The notes under the pieces are model-generated. The model was not told the DNA's origin and made no database searches. It worked only from the letters and a program-made list of their open reading frames with translations. Made by a program: the position numbers and the translations under genes. A stretch of 64,000 bases of DNA from Sabellastarte sp. h YS-2021. Taxonomy: Eukaryota > Annelida > Polychaeta > Sabellida > Sabellidae. Position 1 is the first letter of the stretch. The number at the start of each line of letters is the position of its first letter. The stretch is from contig OZ024927.1 of NCBI GenBank assembly GCA_964017235.1, positions 47,807,293 through 47,871,292 on the forward strand, in the 5' to 3' direction. This document shows, piece after piece, positions 11,690 through 24,002 of the stretch.

Positions 11690-12645
11690 AAAGAAAGTGC
11701 TACCTGGTGAGTTGGGGTACTATTTCTTATTGAATTTCTTGTGTGGATATTGCCGAGGTCATTTTCCCTTGAACTGCTGATGTTTTTGATTGCCCCTGTC
11801 CCTGGGGCCTCTGTAGTTTTTTGGACCATATTGTTTTGGTCCATATTTTGCCTCTTTAGCTTGTTTAACCTCTGCCATAGTCTTCAGGACTTCATCTCCA
11901 AACAGCTTCTTTGTGAAAGGTATGTCAGATGAGACAAGGCCTTCATAGGTTTTGTTTAATCAGGGAGAGCTGCATCCCTCCGTCTATACCCAAGCTGTGA
12001 ATGGGCATGACCAAGCAAGGCTGGTGCATCTATTATTGTGGTAAGTAGTGCCTCATTATCAACCCTATAAGATTGATCCAGTAGCTTGTCAGCTGTTGTG
12101 GTCAATGCACTAAAAGCTTTAACAATAGCCATTTGAATGTATTGAAATTGTTTGTCATGAGTAACAGTGCGAGTGCAAATCATGTCCTTCACTTCTTTAT
12201 TTAGCTGTGGAACATCCAAGGATTCACACTTTGAAGGCCAAGAGTATTTCTCCTGTTTTTGTTTGAGCTTGTCTAAAGACAGTGGAGCCCTGAACCTTTT
12301 ATTCACAATGGAGGCCAATTTTGGGTTCACATCTGGGCCCGAAGTTTTCCTTTCCTCCAGATCTTTCACTAAATCATCCAGCACAGATGACTCAGTAGTT
12401 CTAGGGTTGGTACCCTTATTTGGCTTAATAAGCCCACAAATATCAGAGTCACAAATGTCATCATCATCATCATGCTTCCGCTTATGGGCCTTTCCCATAC
12501 CTTCCCCCGGAGGGCCCCCTGACCATTTATTGGACAGGAGGTTGTGATCATCATTCGCAGTGCTGGACATACTGTATCCCTCCCTCGGAGGGTCCCCCAA
12601 TCTTTGAGAGATTAGGAGTTGCATGTTAGATTGCATTTCTTTCAT
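11690..12645 (-). pseudogene. DIRS gag-like ORF1 remnant (copy 1)
   Basis: A 229-residue minus-strand frame starts with a hydrophilic segment carrying an Asp run (HKRKHDDDDD), then SGPDVNPKLASIVNKRFRAP, KYSWPSKCESLDVPQLN and ALLGHAHSQLGYRRRDAALP. After a stop at 11,956 the same style continues as SSDIPFTKKLFGDEVLKTM and a basic tail to about 11,690. This is the layout of the ORF1/gag-like protein found upstream of reverse transcriptase in DIRS elements of marine invertebrates. Its role would be packaging element RNA. Confidence 0.7.
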
Positions 12646-12660
12646 GCATATATATTTACC

Positions 12661-13582
12661 ATTGCTTTTTACAATCTAATAAACCAGAAAAAACAAAAGA
12701 TCAGTTTTTGTGGAATGTGGACACATTGACTCCACCCCAAGGGTGGTGTAGATTTTGACTTCCCATTCTGACTACTTTTACTTATTATAATACTACTATT
12801 TTACAGATTTTGAAACACGGTCTCTTATATTTTACATAACTATATGAATACTTATGTCTCACATTTCACAAGCATAAAAAAGGACTTCCAGTCACTGCAA
12901 CATATGGTCTCATTGAGAAGCTGATCATATTTACATGACTATGTGTATTTCAACAGAACAGCATTGATGAAAATATGTAAATTGCAAGCTACTCATTTTT
13001 ATCAAGTTTGAGTAGATGTAGAGTTGAAGATGAGATAGAAGTATGTGATTACACACATGCAAGGTATTTTAAAGTTAGTGTACAGGTCAGGCATGTTGGG
13101 TGCCTGACTTTTCAGTGTCCCTGCAAAGAACGTTCTTGTTAATTGGCCTAATTCAAATTACAGGGTTCATGACCCCTGACCTCTGCATTACCCGCCAAAT
13201 GCAGCCATATTTCATTAAGTTTTATAATTTCAGCCGGGAAACACCCCTTTTATCAAATGAAAAATTTTTTTACATCTCGATTTTATTCGATTTTAATATA
13301 ACTTTTGGAAACTCTGAAGCTTCAGTGGCACTGAAACTGCAGAGTTTTCAGTGTTGTTTCAGAGTACAGAGAAGAAGAAGTGCACATCTGGTGTTCTGAT
13401 GTCTGGTTGTCGGATGATGAGCTGTGTCATTTAATTTATCTCAGATCATTGAGACATGCGCGTCTAGCTCCGGGGTGACTTAGATCGACTGTAAAGGGCT
13501 GTATCCACTGTATCACCAAAAATATTTTTGTCATCACTTCTTCTGGGCGCGCGTGTATCAGTCATCTGATCATTGTGATTAA
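12661..13582. other. Spacer between two head-to-head DIRS copies
   Basis: AT-rich sequence without a supportable gene. A frame at 13,100-13,399 has no motif. The part from about 13,370 is less AT-rich and is probably the 5' leader of the plus-strand DIRS copy. Confidence 0.45.
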
Positions 13583-14539
13583 TTGCATATTATTTCCATC
13601 AAAATGCCAAAGACTTTTGAATGTAATGCTTGTGGTGACAAGCATCAAAGACCCATAAATAGCAAATGCACTAGAATGTTGGATAGTGAACCAGAGGATG
13701 CTAGCAGTGTCATCAGTGCTGGACAGTCAGATATAAATTTACAAATTCTGAATGAATTCAAAAATTTAAGTGGCCGGATGTCAGTTATGGAGAAGAGAGT
13801 GGAGAAGGTCGAGAACCCTGTGTTGCCAGCTACCTCCAGTGTGATACCAGTGGCAGATACCCCCACCGTCGAGAAAGTGACCCCTGACGGCGTCATACCA
13901 TCACTAGAGGTTCTCAGAAGGTCGGACTCACTACAAGCCAGGGTGGACGACAGGATTCGAGAGCTACAGTCACTCCATCTTCAAGGCAAGTTTAGGTCTC
14001 AGATGGGTGGGTTAAATGATCAATTCTGGTGCAAAAAAAGAGGTCCCATGGCCCCAAAATCATATTCTTAGTGGCACAACAAAATCACGTGTAACCTATG
14101 ATAGTTTGTCCATGGCCCAATGGGTCTCAGGGTTTTGTTCAATTATTAGAGATGTAAATGATGTAAAAATTAAAAATCACATGCTAGCCTATGCCGCTGA
14201 CCTGATGGAGGACTGGCCATGACTTTGGGGCATGACCATGTGGTCGTACTGTGTCAAATGGAAGAAAATAAGGTAAACTGGCAAGAAACTGATAAATTGG
14301 ACCACATTAGGCAGGTTCATGCCCAAAGAAATTCAAATCCTCAAAGCTCAGTAGCTGGCCGGAAAAAGTCAAAAGACAAAGGTATTCCATGTAAATTTTA
14401 TCAAAAAGGTACCTGTGGCCAAAAAAATGAACATGAGAATGCAGGACAGTTATATTTGCATGTGTGTGATTTTTGTTTCTCAAAAGGGAGGTCCAATCCC
14501 CACCCTGGTAAAGACTGCCGCAAGGCAAAAAACAAATAG
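13583..14539 (+). pseudogene. DIRS gag-like protein with zinc finger (copy 2)
   Basis: The first frame (13,583-14,071, 162 residues) begins with FECNACGDKHQRP, a Cys pair, followed by a short coiled-coil-like stretch. A frameshift near 14,016-14,071 leads to a frame with VPWPQNHILSGTTKSRVTYD and MAQWVSGFCSIIRD. After a stop near 14,220, the third frame ends with CKFYQKGTCGQ..H..C..C, a CCCH-like zinc-binding block, with DCRKAKNK at the end. The same blocks occur at 52,841-53,379. The shifts make it non-functional as one protein. Confidence 0.7.
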
Positions 14540-14679
14540 GGCACTGCAATGTTGCAGTGCCTAAAATTGACAGAAAAAGTAATGGTCAAAATACTGTTTA
14601 CACTTGTGTTTTTGTAAATAGTAACAAAAGTGCTGAAAAAAGTACGAATTGTAAGCAAGACTGGTAGTTTTATAAAAAA

Positions 14680-15892
14680 GTGTCATATGCTGATGTGCTT
14701 AAAAGTACAACATTGTCAAAGTTGGAATTTGCAAAGGTCAAGGTATTAGATATCAAACACCACCATAGTAGATTCCATGTTGACAATATTGCAAGTAAAA
14801 ACACAAAAGCAAATTGCGTCAAAAACATCATACCTAAAGATGACAAAAACATAGCAAAAGTATCACCTCCCAGAGACAATGCCTGCCCTAAATTCCCCGA
14901 CCCCAAAACAATCAATCATTGTTCGGATAATGACACTTTGCAAAGGTGCGACTCCAAAAACAATGGACAGGCACACCTCAATAGAAATGCAAAAAGGTGC
15001 GACTTTTTCCAGAATAGCAATAAAGACACTGTGAGTCACACCTCTGAAAGTTCAAAAAGTCGAAACAATTATGGAAGTACTTTTAAAAATAGATTGTGGC
15101 CTCTTTGCTCTGAACATGAGGTTAATCCCAGGTCTCATTGTCACGATTTGCAAGAAATTAACCAGGTGTTTCAGAACAAATTGCAAATAAACATACCTCT
15201 CAGGCCAAACATAGACAAAAAATCAGACCAAGGCCTACCAATTGAAACAATAAATAGTGGAAACATCCCACATCATACCAATAACCAAAGAAGTCCTGAC
15301 AAAAGTCATTCCAATCATGTTGTGGAAAAAAACCTTGGACTGCATGGTAAACACTCAAGACCCTGATAAATATGTATTGGATCTACGTTTCCGTCCCCGC
15401 CATAGACAAAAAATCCAAGTGGCAAAGGACTGTAATACGTTTAACCTGTGGGATACTCAAACTAATGACAAATTTGGATTTATCCCCTTACAGGATCAAA
15501 TACTTCCTACAAGTCAAACAACAGACTTATACTTTACAGATTTATTAGAAGCCCACAAGATCATTACCACATCTGGTACTTATAACTTTATAAAGTCCCA
15601 ATTGCAAATACCTTCCCAACTTAAACCAGATATATGGAATAAGTACCTTACCAATTATTGGGACAAACAATTGCAGTACCTAATACGTTATGGCTTCCCA
15701 CTAGACTTTGATAACAAGGTGGAGCTCACACATACGGTAGGCAACCATGGATCTGACAATAAATACCCTCAAGATCTTGAAGCAGATCTAGCCGAAGAAA
15801 AACAGTGTAAGGCCTTTGATACTGCTCCCATAAATAATCTGCATGTGTCCCCCTTTATGACACATACAAGGGAAATTAAACATGGTGGCTGA
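14680..15892 (+). pseudogene. DIRS linker ORF and RT N-terminal part (copy 2)
   Basis: The first frame (14,680-15,366, 228 residues) is rich in Asn, Lys and Asp and has no recognised fold; it ends overlapping the next frame. The second (15,257-15,892, 211 residues) ends with IWNKYLTNYWDKQLQYLIRY, FPLDFDNKVELTHT and a LHVSPFMTHTRE block, the finger region preceding the palm in DIRS reverse transcriptases. The sequence then jumps to the end of RNase H, so the polymerase site is absent. Confidence 0.7.
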
Positions 15893-16063
15893 CACCCTAT
15901 CTAGACTCTCAATAAGTCCCAATCTCATAAATAAACTACAAAAAATACTTCCAAATCACATATGGGTATACCCTAGTCCTGACTTATTAAACCTAGACTG
16001 GTCTATTTAACTGCAGGTGAAAATCCCCATCTAGCAGCATTATTTCTCAAGGCAGGCCACAGA

Positions 16064-16996
16064 ATGCAGCATGCTTTTGCAGATTCTACTAGAAGGTCGT
16101 ATTCTAATATGTTTAGAAATTTCTTGGCTTTCATTAATTTCTTGGACGTCAACATTCGAAATATTTCTCCCCCTCACATTCTGGCCTTCTTGGAATTCCT
16201 AGTTTTCAACAAAATTTCCACTTCTCAAATTTCAAATTATTTGGCAGCTATCAAGGCAAAATTTGCCCTTTTTGCACTAGATACCTCACCCTTCTTTGAC
16301 CCTAGGATTAAGTACTATACCAGGGCTCTGGCCAGACAGGCGCCCCTTACAATCAGGCTTAAAACTATCATTGACATTCCTCTTCTGACCAATATCGTCC
16401 AACAGTGTGAACATTTCTACATGGGCTATGTTTTTCAAGCTGCTTTTCTTCTAGCTTTTTTCGCCTTTTTTAGGATTTCTAAATTGGTCCCTAACACCAT
16501 GTCAGCTTATGATCCCCTGAAGCAATAAGCCAGAGCTGACGTATTTTTTACCCCTTTGGGTGCGTCCATCCTCCTCAAAAGGTCAAAAACAATTCAAATG
16601 AATAATTCTGTCAGGCTCATAAAAATTCCACTCTTAAGTTCATCACCCTTATGTCTGGTGAAAGCCCTCAGAAAGCTCCTGTCCCTTACCCCAAATCAAC
16701 CGAATAATCCCCTCTTTTAGATCAAATGTTATCAGAGATGGGTTCCCCTTACCGACACTAGACTAAGGAAGACCTTAAGTTCAATCTTGCATAGTCTAAA
16801 TTTAACCAATAGTAACATCACCTTTCACTCACTTCAGCTTTCAGGTGCCACCCTTGCCTTTAACTCCAGTGTGCCCCTTCAGGACATCCAGAGCCATGGC
16901 ACCTGGACATCGGAGTGTGTCTGGTCATATATCACACAAGATCATGAAGCCTCTGACAAGGTGGCCCTCGCATTCAAAAACCTACTCTACTCCTAG
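16064..16996 (+). pseudogene. DIRS tyrosine recombinase remnant (copy 2)
   Basis: The N-terminal domain reads FADSTRRSYSNMFRNFLAF and ISNYLAAIKAKFA. The catalytic domain continues after a stop at 16,526. The C-terminal block is FHSLQLSGATLAFNSSVPLQ followed by HGTWTSECVWSYI. Active relatives have an H-S-x-R-R-S-G-A-T-like H-x-x-R motif here. This copy keeps the His but has Gln in the Arg position, with the second His and the Tyr still present. Two in-frame stops plus this change mean it is dead. Confidence 0.8.
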
Positions 16997-17000
16997 TCTA

Positions 17001-18734
17001 CTTGGGCTTTGGGGCTCTTTCCATTGTAACTTCCACCTCATAACCAGTAAAGTAAACCCAAAAATTCTCCACTACTTAAGTATCAACCTTAACTTAACCT
17101 CAAACTAAGCCTTATCCACTTTAAGTATCAGAAATTATTTCATGTAATATTCTCTCAAAAATAAACTATTCACCTGCCTGGCTGTTCTTATAACCCCTCA
17201 CCACACTAGAAATTCAATTTAAGGCCACCTTAAGTAAGTAGATACTCCCTATGGAAGCTCATCGTATCTTAACCATCCTTGCCATACTTTAGTCAAACCT
17301 AAATTAGGTCTACTTAATAGTTGTCAAAGTTCATAGAAATCAAAAGTGCTTTAGGTCACATTAAGTGGCTTTTAGGATGGTGAACTGATACTGTGTAAAT
17401 TCTGTTATGTGTTTTTCATGCCTTTGTATGTAACCTTAGCGTGAAATTATTTAAGGTCACCATAAAGTGATCTTAGTGTCAAACATGTAAATTGTGATAA
17501 TATATGTTTAATGCTTGCCATAGGTGGCTTGTAAGATAAATGTTTAAGATTATGTACATCAAATAGTATAACTTAGAAATACTAATAAATATTATAACCC
17601 CACTGGGAAATTTCAGTCTCTTGCCTCCTGGACACTGTGTTACTAGCCGTTCAACAGTCAGTGCATGTTTACATGCTCAATGATTACTATAAGAATATTT
17701 ATGGACTTGTACAACTCATTAATGTTGATGAGTTCATCTGTCAGACTGTGTTTCAAAAGCATAGGAAAATAAAACTATTGCTTTTATCAGTGAATATAAC
17801 TAGAAAGATTTTTAAAAGGTTTAAAAGCTCGCAGGTTACATTATTTTATTTTAAATTATTTATAAACATTAAATATGGCACGAGAATCAGTTAAGGAAAA
17901 CTCCACCTGAGAATTATATTTAAGTACCGAGTGCTGCACTACAAAGATCTGAAATTTTTGAATATTTGATAAACCATTCTTACAGTTTGCTTGTGTAAAA
18001 TATCCAAATAATACCTTTTTATACAATCCAAATGGCAATATATTTATAATATAAACTAGTTTGCTTATCTTAGTTTATATGTACACTTCAACTTTAACAT
18101 AAAACCCATGTTTCAAAAAAAGACAAAAAATTAAATTGTGCAGTTAAAGGAAATGACCTTCAACTTCGAAAATTTGCAAATATTTGACATCACGTTGCTG
18201 GTCACTACAGGTACTGCACATATCTCACAACAGGGAAGATATTGCAAATAAAATTTGCTTTTGCAAATATATTGGACATCCACACAAATCTACCCTATCA
18301 ATTGTTTTTGAAGTATTGCTGGTAACTGTATCACCTAAACAGGTACAAGCAAAGTAGAATGGCTTAATTATATCTTTCTGGATCTCCCATGGGCGATAAA
18401 CACACAACCAACCTTGCAATACTTAATGTGTGTACAACCTCAAGATCTTATAAACCCAAAATGTGGGTTTTTCTTCGAATAAAAAGTGATACAAATTATA
18501 CTTTCCTCTATAATGGACATTGTGGACAACGTGACACTGCGGCACTGTGTCAGCTGACATTTTGAAGGTAACAGCAAAGATTTTTGCGCAGAGCCCATGT
18601 ATGTGCATGTCAGTCGAGCATTTTACTCTCTCTGAGTGCATCTTGTTCTATAGATGTCAATATCAATTTTATGAGAACTGAATCATAATATATACAACAA
18701 TGGTAGTATTACCCCTCCAGATTTATTTTTTGTT
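17001..18734. other. DIRS 3' flank and unassigned AT-rich DNA
   Basis: From 17,001 to about 17,600 the sequence resembles the DNA downstream of the recombinase of the 52.8 kb DIRS copy (both have TTTAAGGCCACC and AAGGTCACC motifs), so it is probably element 3' DNA. From 17,600 to 18,734 I see no gene; the short frames have no motif. Confidence 0.45.
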
Positions 18735-18965
18735 TTGCATCGCATTCAACAGCCAAGGTAATTTGCGACAGGTAGTTAACGGGTGGAGGAACCAGTGCAT
18801 ACTAGTTGGTCAAGATTCTGGACTGTATACCACTAGGCATCGACAAGTAACTACCAACTTTCCAAGATATAGTGCCCAGGCTGAGAACACCAGCGACCTC
18901 AGATGTTGACCTCAGATGTTGAAGACGAGCACTCTATCCCCTATACCACTGGGCCATCACCTATA
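18735..18965 (-). repeat. tRNA-derived SINE, family 1
   Basis: The minus strand starts with a tRNA-like head (GATGGCCCAGTGGTATAGGG, box A like) and continues into the conserved body shared with copies at 23.8, 35.0 and 52.6 kb (AAGTTGGTAGTTACTTG, then a CCAGAATCT and ACTGGTTCCTC segment). A 14-nt stretch, CCTCAGATGTTGA, is tandemly repeated in the head. Degenerate. Confidence 0.7.
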
Positions 18966-19504
18966 TTACCTCTCCAATAATAGATCATATATTTGTATCA
19001 AGAGTAAATGTTAGGTGTGGTTTTTGTTTTGAAAATTACTGTGAGGAAGAAATTTCTCTGTATTATGGAGTACTTCTCACCAGCAACTTCGAAAGCTAAC
19101 GACCCAGTATATAAAGATTCACTTCTGGGTGACGACACAATTATGATGAATCCTTGTGTGCCCTTGTTATGTGTATCCTGGGACTACAACATGACAAGGA
19201 TGAGGTAGGAGGAAAGAAGAAATGTCCATTACGTAAAATGGTGTTACTGGGTCATCTCTAGGTGAAACCAACTATGTAGAACAGTAGAATTAGAATGCAT
19301 CAGACAGCATTCTTGCTGTGGTGACCAGCATTAGACTACCTCTGTCCGAACAATGCCCTCTCTCCCATTAAGTCATTTACTGATCAAAGCTTCCATAGGC
19401 CAGTTACTCTATATGAAAGTCGAATATTACATCAACTTTCAAAACACAATTATAACATTGCTTTCAAAATAACATTATTTATCAATATATATTACAGATA
19501 CAGT

Positions 19505-19735
19505 AGAAGTATCTTCAATATAGTACATAGAATTTGAATTTGCTTGATTGCTACAAACCACTGACACATCAAATAACAGTCTCAAATTGGTATACCACTA
19601 AGTTGTTAGTAGATTATTTAAATTCTAGGATATGCTGCTAATATATGTCAACCTATTGAATAAATATCTTGTGCAATCGATTAGTTATGTATAAATCTGC
19701 AGTTATGCCATTGCGTATCAATATTATGTTAGTAT
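19505..19735 (+). repeat. Direct repeat copy 1
   Basis: Shares GATTGCTACAAAC, a GTCTCAAA tract, CTATTGAATAAATAT and TTGTGCAA in the same order with 20,765-20,990. Clearly diverged. Nature unknown. Confidence 0.6.
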
Positions 19736-20764
19736 GCTACATACATTGTCGTTGCATTATCAGTAACATATTTCAGCTAGAAATAATTGTCTATTAATTT
19801 CCTTCTTTGAGCAACAACTTTTGATCAAATACTATTGCAAAAGAAGCTGTCCAAACTTTTCTAAAAGAGTTAAGGATGTTGACGTTACAGAAAATTATTG
19901 TAGAGTTCAAATCAACTTTTACATAAGCTAGAGTGCTAAATAAAGATATTGGGGCATAAGGAGGTCACCAACCAGGGAGACACTGGAGAAAACAAAGGCT
20001 AATGTGAATAAGCTCTCGAGAATAGGTAGGGTTTTAATTTGATCTGAAGGCCATGCTAGAACAAGCATAGTTGATGTTATCAGGCAGATCATTCTATATG
20101 GTAGGTGCATCATAAGCAAAAATTATTGTTGAAATGTTTCTTTGATTGGTGTATATTCAACATGCTTGCTTTACAAAGGTACTTATTTCAAAATCTTACC
20201 CATCAATTTGTGACATCGAGGAAAAAGATACAAAGACGAGATGTTAAGCAGACAGTGATGCTTAACTGAAGATCTGTGTTTTCATCCCCTAATTTTTTAA
20301 TTATATTGTTACATATAGAGCACGTAAATGTTTTAAGATCACAACTTATTTTATTAAACGGTCAGGTCAATAAATGATTTACCTAGTGGATAGATCAGAA
20401 AAGATGTTCACGGATTCTTGTAACTAAATGTTTCTGAAGTTTTCTGAGAGGAAACAATTCTATAACTGGGAAATGATAGTTAATGTGGTATTTGAATTAA
20501 ATGGCCCTATTTTATGTTTATTCACTTGATAGTAGTATAATTCATTAAAACAGTATCTTCTTTCTTTTTCTTGTGCAATGCAACATTGTCACACAAAATT
20601 GTCCCGCATTGCATTCATATTAAATCAAATGCTGAAAAAGTATGCTTCAAACTTTTTTAACAATCAGGCAAAATGCAAACTCCAATCTCGGTATTAATTT
20701 TCAAAACAAAATAATCATGATTCCAAAGTCCATGCCTGCTGGGTAAGCAAATTACTAAGTATAT

Positions 20765-20990
20765 AGTATAAATCTCTTCAATAAAGCACTATGGAATTTG
20801 AACGTGTGTGATTGCTACAAACGGTTAACACGTTCAAACAAGAGTCTCAAAATAGCATACTACTAAGTTATAAACAGGTCATTCAAACTCTTCAGAATAC
20901 AGTGATAATATACTTGAATATCTATTGAATAAATATATTGTGCAACTGATATCAAACCAGCGACAATCCCATTGTGCCTCAGTGTTATGT
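20765..20990 (+). repeat. Direct repeat copy 2
   Basis: Partner of 19,505-19,735, same order of shared blocks. The roughly 1 kb between the two has no recognisable gene. Confidence 0.6.
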
Positions 20991-22345
20991 AATATATAAT
21001 TCCCAGGTCCCACAGTGGAGAGGTTGCTACGATGATCTCAGCGAAGACTTCAAATTCGCTAGAATTTGCCTAAAAAGGCGGGAAAGTGTGGTCATGTGAT
21101 AAAACATTTTCATTCTACTACGACCCTTCTATGATATTCTGTGATGCTCTTCGACTGTCCTGAGATTAAACCTCGACAAAGCAAGTTAGCTGCAGGTAGA
21201 GGAGAATGAATGCCATCTGCGAAGAATCTTCTTCAGCAAAGGAAGAACCAGTTGCGAATATGGAAGAATATGTGGCGAATTACTGAGACCAAGAAGGTAG
21301 GACAATTTGTTGGTGAACAAGCTACTACAGAGATATGACTTAGAAGAATATGCTACCAATAGTAGTAAATTCTCATGGCGAACTCAAAGATTACTAAAAA
21401 TTGGTGAAAATCGGGGACAGTTTGAACATTTGGTTGTTGTCGACATGAAATGACAAATAATGAAGAGAACTGAAGACAAAGAATAATGAGGAATCGACTC
21501 AGAATATTGGAGAATTTCAGGTCACACTGCACACACAGTAACATTGCTGCAGTCATTTCCAGTGTAAATCAGAAGATGAAGTTAGATTAAACTGCGTTCG
21601 CACTGAGGCAAAAATGCAACATGATGAATACAGACAAAGGGGCTATGATCGAGCCTTTATTTACAAGACATTGGTTTACAGAGATCATCAGTTTACACAG
21701 CTACATGAAAAATTAGTGGGGTCAAGACTACTACAGAAAAGAGGACAAAAATACCCCAGAGAATAAAATGATGTGTAAAGATAGCGTGTTAACGTACAGA
21801 GATAAAAAACAATTTTGTGATAAAAGGACCTTGTAGTTAAAAAAATAACATAACAAGAACTAACCCTGAACATGGGTGAAGCTGGGGAGGATGGTGGCAG
21901 CTTTTAATTCCTCCAATTACAAATTTAAAGTGAAGCAATACCCAGTGGCAGGGAAGCTTGAGTGGGACAAGGCGGGAAAATGTTGACACATAATTCACTG
22001 GCCACCTGGCTGTTTACATGACACTTTATACAATCAAGTTGCCACTTTCTTTAAAAATGTTGACAGATGGTAACTGGCCACCTGAGTTTCATAGTGCCCA
22101 AGCATCAAGAATAACTTTTAAAGAATGTTGATTGTACTGAAACTAGAGCCAGAGAAAGATTAAGGTAAAGATGAATCGTACATGCTTGCTTTACACAGGT
22201 ACTGGACATGTTGAACAGCTTTCCACAACAGTTTGTGAGGTCCTTATCAGTGACACATTTAAACAGATACAAATAGGGGACATGAACCAAGACAGTAATG
22301 AAGGTGAAGATTTGTGCACTCGTGCTCTCCTTGTTGTTACATATA

Positions 22346-22575
22346 GAGTAAGAAATCTAAAATTCGCCAGGAATCTAAAATTCGCCACCTGTAAAACCTT
22401 AGTTAATTTTATGAAGAAAATGAAGTTTTGGTCTAAAAATTGGTATTTTTCAGTTCAAAAAGCCATAATTTACTATACATTCAACAAATTTCACCACAGT
22501 TCATTTATTTTATTAGTATTTTCACATGTGGCGAATTTCAGATATGTGGCGAATTTTAGAGTTTTTACTCTACAG
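22346..22575. repeat. Foldback MITE with doubled TTCGCCA motif
   Basis: The left end reads AGAGTAAGAAATCTAAAATT and CGCCA, with the CTAAAATTCGCCA unit repeated twice. The right end is its reverse complement (TGGCGAATTTCAG, TGGCGAATTTTAGAG, ACTCT). The interior is AT-rich and non-coding. This is the structure of a non-autonomous terminal-inverted-repeat element about 230 bp long. Confidence 0.75.
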
Positions 22576-23154
22576 CACACAAGCTTTTAAAGATTACAAC
22601 TTGTTTTAATTGCATCAAACTTGAACAGCTTTTAGTATGGAAGTTATAAAACAGGCTGCAATCCACTTACACATTTTTCTCAATGTGCCAATTAATATGT
22701 AAATACAAGTCATTTTTAACACTGTAACTGATGTAGTTAGTTAACCTTGAATCTAATTCATAAAATTTGTGTTTTTATACTGAACTGGTGTGATAAACTG
22801 ATAAACTTTCATTACTGGTTGGGTGATAGTAGAGCCAGAATGAATAAATTGGAGGCAACTCAAGTTCTACAGTAAAGACTTACACTGAAACATAGTTGAA
22901 AAATTGTCCATGCAGTCCTCTAAATGACTATCAAGACTACATCCATTTATTAAGTCATCCATGAATAACATCTGTCTGTTCCATTGCAAATAGACAATAG
23001 GTTGAAAATATGTGATATGTGTGATGTTCGAAATGTATTTCATCTCAAGTGAATGGCAGAACAACCCGTTCTCAATTTTAAATTGGAGGTGACTAATGAC
23101 AGAAAAAAATATGGACTTCAATAAACAACAAAAAGCCTACTGACATATGTATAA
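22576..23154. other. Unassigned AT-rich DNA
   Basis: No gene supported; frames on both strands are short and without motif. Confidence 0.4.
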
Positions 23155-23480
23155 TTGTCAAGAAAGATCTCTAAGTACTGTACAGTATCAGGTCCAAGGG
23201 AAGAATCAATAGGAGAGATACAAAATATGCTTTATAAACTCCTTTGGAGTAATAAGACGGACAAAATTACGAAAGAAACTCTGCCAAAGAAATATCTAGA
23301 GAGTGGGTTGAATGTGCAAAATTTAGGACATTTTTTTTCTGCTTTGAATATCAGCTGGATGGCGGAGATTATATTTAAAAGAAAAGATTATATTTGACAG
23401 AAAATTGCAAGGAACTATTTGAATTCAGACGACAAAGTTTTTATGTTCGGATCAGGATACTACTAGAGACTGTAAAGGAA
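23155..23480 (+). mobile_element. LINE ORF2 fragment
   Basis: The plus-strand frame carries MLYKLLWSNKTDKITKETL and ESGLNVQNLGHFFSALNISW, which match the post-polymerase region of L1/Tx1/RTE-like LINEs (iL.fLWngk.dkIk..GGL...n...f..aLkisW). It stops after about 80 residues and continues degenerately. It may be related to the 60.4 kb LINE, which preserves the following C-terminal zinc-binding part. Confidence 0.65.
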
Positions 23481-23769
23481 AATAAGTTATAAATTCTAGT
23501 CTTAAATCTTAGAAAACTAGAGCACTTTGAATAATAAAATTGTCACAAAATAATTCAGTAATTCTGTATCTCTACATATACGGAATAATCCAAAACTAGT
23601 ATGAGAAACGATTTTTTTCTTTCACTCATGATATAATTAGGCCATTATATCAGTCACAGATATAACTTTTGATGGCCGAAAAATCATATCACAAGCTGAA
23701 TTGAAGCTGAATTACAATAGATAAAAAAAAAAACTAATTTTCTAGAATACCATCATGTCTACTTACCTG

Positions 23770-24002
23770 TAAAAAGTATGCTGGCACTATGGTGGCACAG
23801 TGGCAACACACTCTCGTCCCATGTCTGAGGTCGGCGTTTCAAACCCTGAACCTTATGTGAGAAAGTTGGTAGTTGCTTACCGATGGTCGGCAGTTTACAG
23901 TACAGAACCTTGACCAACTGTATGTACTGGTTTCCTCTGCCCATAAAACTACCAGTCATGATTTGAACTGTACAGTGTTAAAAGCGACATTAAACCCAAA
24001 TA
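23770..24002 (+). repeat. tRNA-derived SINE, family 1
   Basis: The head is on the plus strand (ATGGTGGCACAGTGGCAACA, box A like; GGCGTTTCAAACCC, degenerate box B), then the family body GTTGGTAGTTGCTTACCG, TTTACAGTACAGAACC, ACTGGTTTCCTCTGCCC and the tail GCGACATTAAACCCAAATAA. Confidence 0.8.

Larger units (their letters stand above)
8427..12660 (-). mobile_element. Degenerate DIRS-type YR retrotransposon (copy 1)
   Basis: Reading down the minus strand, the order is gag-like ORF (12,645-11,690), reverse transcriptase (11,480-10,774), RNase H (10,531-10,157), tyrosine recombinase (9,842-8,850), then the foldback repeat. This order and the presence of a tyrosine recombinase in place of a DDE integrase identify a DIRS-type element. 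All domains are broken by frameshifts or stops, so the copy is not autonomous. It lies head-to-head with a second DIRS copy starting near 13,580. Confidence 0.85.
13583..17000 (+). mobile_element. Internally deleted DIRS-type retrotransposon (copy 2)
   Basis: In order on the plus strand: gag-like ORF with a Cys/His finger (13,583-14,539), an Asn/Lys-rich linker ORF (14,680-15,366), the N-terminal part of reverse transcriptase (15,257-15,892), the last residues of RNase H (VADTLSRL at about 15,883-15,910) and a tyrosine recombinase (16,064-16,996). The catalytic reverse transcriptase palm and nearly all of RNase H are missing at one join near 15,890, so this is a deletion derivative. It belongs to the same family as the copy at 52.8-56.0 kb. 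Confidence 0.85.
18966..22344. other. Unassigned AT-rich DNA with a diverged direct repeat
   Basis: No gene supported. Two diverged direct repeats lie at about 19,505-19,735 and 20,765-20,990. The part from 21,000 to 21,900 is less AT-rich but lacks an open reading frame of note. Confidence 0.45.
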
